NCBI GenBank assembly: GCA_016650315.1
Contig: JAENVZ010000199.1
Location: 1 to 6,374 of the forward strand
Source: Alphaproteobacteria bacterium
GTDB lineage: Bacteria; Pseudomonadota; Alphaproteobacteria; Sphingomonadales; Sphingomonadaceae
Length of the DNA stretch: 6,374 nucleotides
Direction of reading: 5' to 3'
Shown here: piece after piece, positions 4,640 through 6,374 of the stretch
Position numbering within the stretch: position 1 is the stretch's first letter
Layout: every line of letters starts with the position of its first letter
Position numbers and translations under genes: made by a program
The notes under the pieces: model-generated
What the model was told of the DNA's origin: nothing
Database searches by the model: none
Seen by the model: only the letters and a program-made list of their open reading frames with translations

Positions 4640-6374
4640 TTATTGGCACGCCAGACACTCATCATAGTCCGTGCTTTCCCCGATTTCGAATTTCGGCGCG
4701 TCGGCGGTGTTGTCCGCCTCTACCCCGCCGGCAAAACCTGCGCGCTGAACCGACTTGGACCGCAGATAATAGAGCGATTTGATGCCCAGCTCCCACGCAC
4801 GGTAATGGAGCATCAGCAGGTCCCATTTGTCCACGTCCGCCGGAATGAACAGATTCAGCGACTGTGCCTGATCGATATAGGGCGTGCGGTCGGCGGCGAG
4901 TTCGAGCAGCCAGCGCTGGTCGATTTCGAAGCTGGTCTTGAACGCGTCCTTTTCCTCCGGCGTCAGGAAATCGAGATGCTGCACCGAACCGTTCTTTTCG
5001 AGAATCGAGTTCCAGACAGCGGCGCTGTCCTTGCTCTTTTCCTGCAGCAGTTTTTCAAGATAGGGGTTCTTGATCGAAAAGCTGCCTGACAGCGTCTTGT
5101 GCGTATAGACGTTCGCCGGGATCGGCTCGATGCAGGCGCTGGTGCCGCCGCAGATGATGGAAATCGACGCGGTCGGCGCAATCGCCATCTTGCAGGAAAA
5201 GCGTTCCATCACGCCCATATCGGCTGCATCGGGGCAGGGACCGCGTTCCTGCGCCAGCATCATCGATGCATCGTTCACCCGCGCGCTGATATGCTTGAAG
5301 ATTTTGAGGTTCCAGCTCTTGGCCAGGGCGGATTCAAAGCCGAGGCCACGCGCTTGCAGAAAGCTGTGGAAACCCATGACACCAAGGCCCACCGAGCGTT
5401 CGCGGCTGGCGCTGTATTTGGCGCGGGCCATTTCGGGTGGCGCGCGGTTGATATAATCCTGCAGCACATTGTCGAGAAAGCGCATGACATCCTCGATGAA
5501 CTGCTTGTCGCCGTTCCATTCGTCCCAGGTTTCCAGGTTGAGCGAAGAAAGGCAGCATACCGCCGTGCGGTCATTGCCCAGATGGTCGCGCCCGGTCGGC
5601 AGCGTGATCTCGCTGCACAGGTTGGACGTGGACACCTTCAGCCCCAGTTCGCGGTGATGCCGGGGCATCATGCGGTTCACCTGATCGGAGAAAACGATAT
5701 AGGGTTCGCCGGTCGCAAGGCGGGTTTCGACGAGCTTCTGGAACAGGCTGCGCGCATCAAGCGTGGCGCGGACAGAGCCATCCTTGGGGGATTTCAGTTC
5801 CCACTCGGTCCCGTCGCGCACCGCCTCCATAAAGGCATCGGTCAGCAGCACGCCATGGTGCAGGTTCAGCGCCTTGCGGTTGAAGTCGCCGCTGGGTTTG
5901 CGGATTTCGAGGAATTCTTCAATTTCCGGGTGTGAAACGTCAAGATAGCAGGCGGCCGAGCCCCGACGCAGGCTGCCCTGACTGATGGCGAGGGTGAGCG
6001 AGTCCATGACGCGGACGAAGGGGATGATGCCCGATGTCTTGCCGTTGAGGCCGACCGGTTCACCAATGCCGCGCACATTGCCCCAATAGGTGCCGATGCC
6101 GCCGCCGCGGCTGGCCAGCCACACATTCTCGTTCCATGTGTTGACGATGCCTTCCAGGCTGTCATCGACGCTGTTGAGATAGCAACTGATCGGCAGGCCG
6201 CGCCCGGTGCCGCCGTTCGACAGTACCGGGGTCGCCGGCATGAACCACAAGCGGCTGATGTAATCGTAGAGTCGCTGCGCGTGGTCCTGGTCGTCGGCGT
6301 AGGCGTCGGCGACGCGGGCGAACAGGTCCTGATAGCTTTCGCCGGGCAGCAGATAGCGGTCGGTCAGAGTGTCC
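4640..6374 (-). CDS. nrdA: Ribonucleoside-diphosphate reductase, alpha (catalytic) subunit, N-terminus off window
   Basis: The large subunit of class I ribonucleotide reductase, which reduces ribonucleoside diphosphates using a transient thiyl radical. The frame is open to the right edge; 577 residues are visible, numbered here from the first full codon (6373). Key residues are present: C64 in GLPISCYLN (E. coli C225), N251, C253 and E255 in SNLCSE (E. coli N437, C439, E441), and C273 in AVCCLSSLNL (E. coli C462, the redox partner of C225) with an extra Cys beside it. The Tyr pair 535-536 in SLYYLRSK matches E. coli Y730/Y731. The C-terminal tail ends DECLACQ, a CxxC (C573, C576) that serves re-reduction by thioredoxin or glutaredoxin; E. 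coli has Cx4C. The TTG at 6250 is not the start: homologous sequence (RYLLPGESYQDLFARVADAYA) continues upstream. The start, any ATP-cone regulatory domain and any NrdR boxes lie outside the window. It is first in the nrdA-nrdB operon. Confidence 0.97.
   Translation of the reverse strand, partial: DTLTDRYLLPGESYQDLFARVADAYADDQDHAQRLYDYISRLWFMPATPVLSNGGTGRGLPISCYLNSVDDSLEGIVNTWNENVWLASRGGGIGTYWGNVRGIGEPVGLNGKTSGIIPFVRVMDSLTLAISQGSLRRGSAACYLDVSHPEIEEFLEIRKPSGDFNRKALNLHHGVLLTDAFMEAVRDGTEWELKSPKDGSVRATLDARSLFQKLVETRLATGEPYIVFSDQVNRMMPRHHRELGLKVSTSNLCSEITLPTGRDHLGNDRTAVCCLSSLNLETWDEWNGDKQFIEDVMRFLDNVLQDYINRAPPEMARAKYSASRERSVGLGVMGFHSFLQARGLGFESALAKSWNLKIFKHISARVNDASMMLAQERGPCPDAADMGVMERFSCKMAIAPTASISIICGGTSACIEPIPANVYTHKTLSGSFSIKNPYLEKLLQEKSKDSAAVWNSILEKNGSVQHLDFLTPEEKDAFKTSFEIDQRWLLELAADRTPYIDQAQSLNLFIPADVDKWDLLMLHYRAWELGIKSLYYLRSKSVQRAGFAGGVEADNTADAPKFEIGESTDYDECLACQ

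Noticed and set aside
3502..4782. Plus-strand open frame of 426 codons opposite nrdB
   Set aside because: It runs through nrdB, the intergenic hairpin and the nrdA end. It reads as His/Leu/Val-rich antisense translation, and the piece PSPLVGEG comes from the palindrome itself.
5099..5935. Plus-strand open frame of 278 codons opposite nrdA
   Set aside because: Antisense of a confident NrdA; no start signal or domain supports it.
6248..6250. TTG as the start of nrdA
   Set aside because: The frame continues upstream to the edge with NrdA-like sequence and there is no ribosome site; the true start is outside the window.

Overview
The window reads as ordinary chromosomal DNA of an alphaproteobacterium, most likely a sphingomonad (Sphingobium/Sphingomonas-like). 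The grounds are the style of the LeuRS, NrdA and NrdB sequences, a DUF3576-type lipoprotein directly upstream of leuS, and neighbouring genes at roughly 55-65 % GC in hand-counted lines. The taxonomic call is inference from remembered family sequences, not from a search.

Layout. Positions 1-1337 (minus strand) hold the N-terminal 445 residues of leucyl-tRNA synthetase, cut by the left edge. Upstream of it, on the same strand and 36 bases away, is a small lipoprotein of the DUF3576 type (1374-1823); the two look like an operon. A ~220-base divergent intergenic region follows, with a plausible minus-strand promoter and two inverted repeats. Next is a plus-strand gene (2043-2768) for an exported, beta-rich protein ending in Phe, probably an outer-membrane protein of unknown function. 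It converges on an AT-rich minus-strand gene (2854-3510) for an uncharacterised membrane-anchored protein. Finally come nrdB (3514-4566) and nrdA (4640 to the right edge, N-terminus missing), the two subunits of class I ribonucleotide reductase, separated by a 73-base gap carrying a strong hairpin.

How the genes work together. NrdA and NrdB form one enzyme making deoxyribonucleotides. LeuRS charges tRNA-Leu, and the lipoprotein is its positional partner. The AT-rich gene begins three bases after the nrdB stop codon, so it is probably read from the nrdAB transcript. Its composition (about 40 % GC in three sampled lines) marks it as a likely late arrival. No tRNA, rRNA, CRISPR array, insertion sequence or integrase was seen.

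Most of the window is housekeeping. The parts deserving a second look are the AT-rich gene translationally abutting nrdB, the orphan outer-membrane-like gene, a recurrent GCCTGTCG motif that twice forms a 15-base palindrome flanking that gene, the hairpin inside nrdAB, and residue-level oddities in LeuRS and NrdB. There is no convincing evidence of a multi-gene undescribed system.
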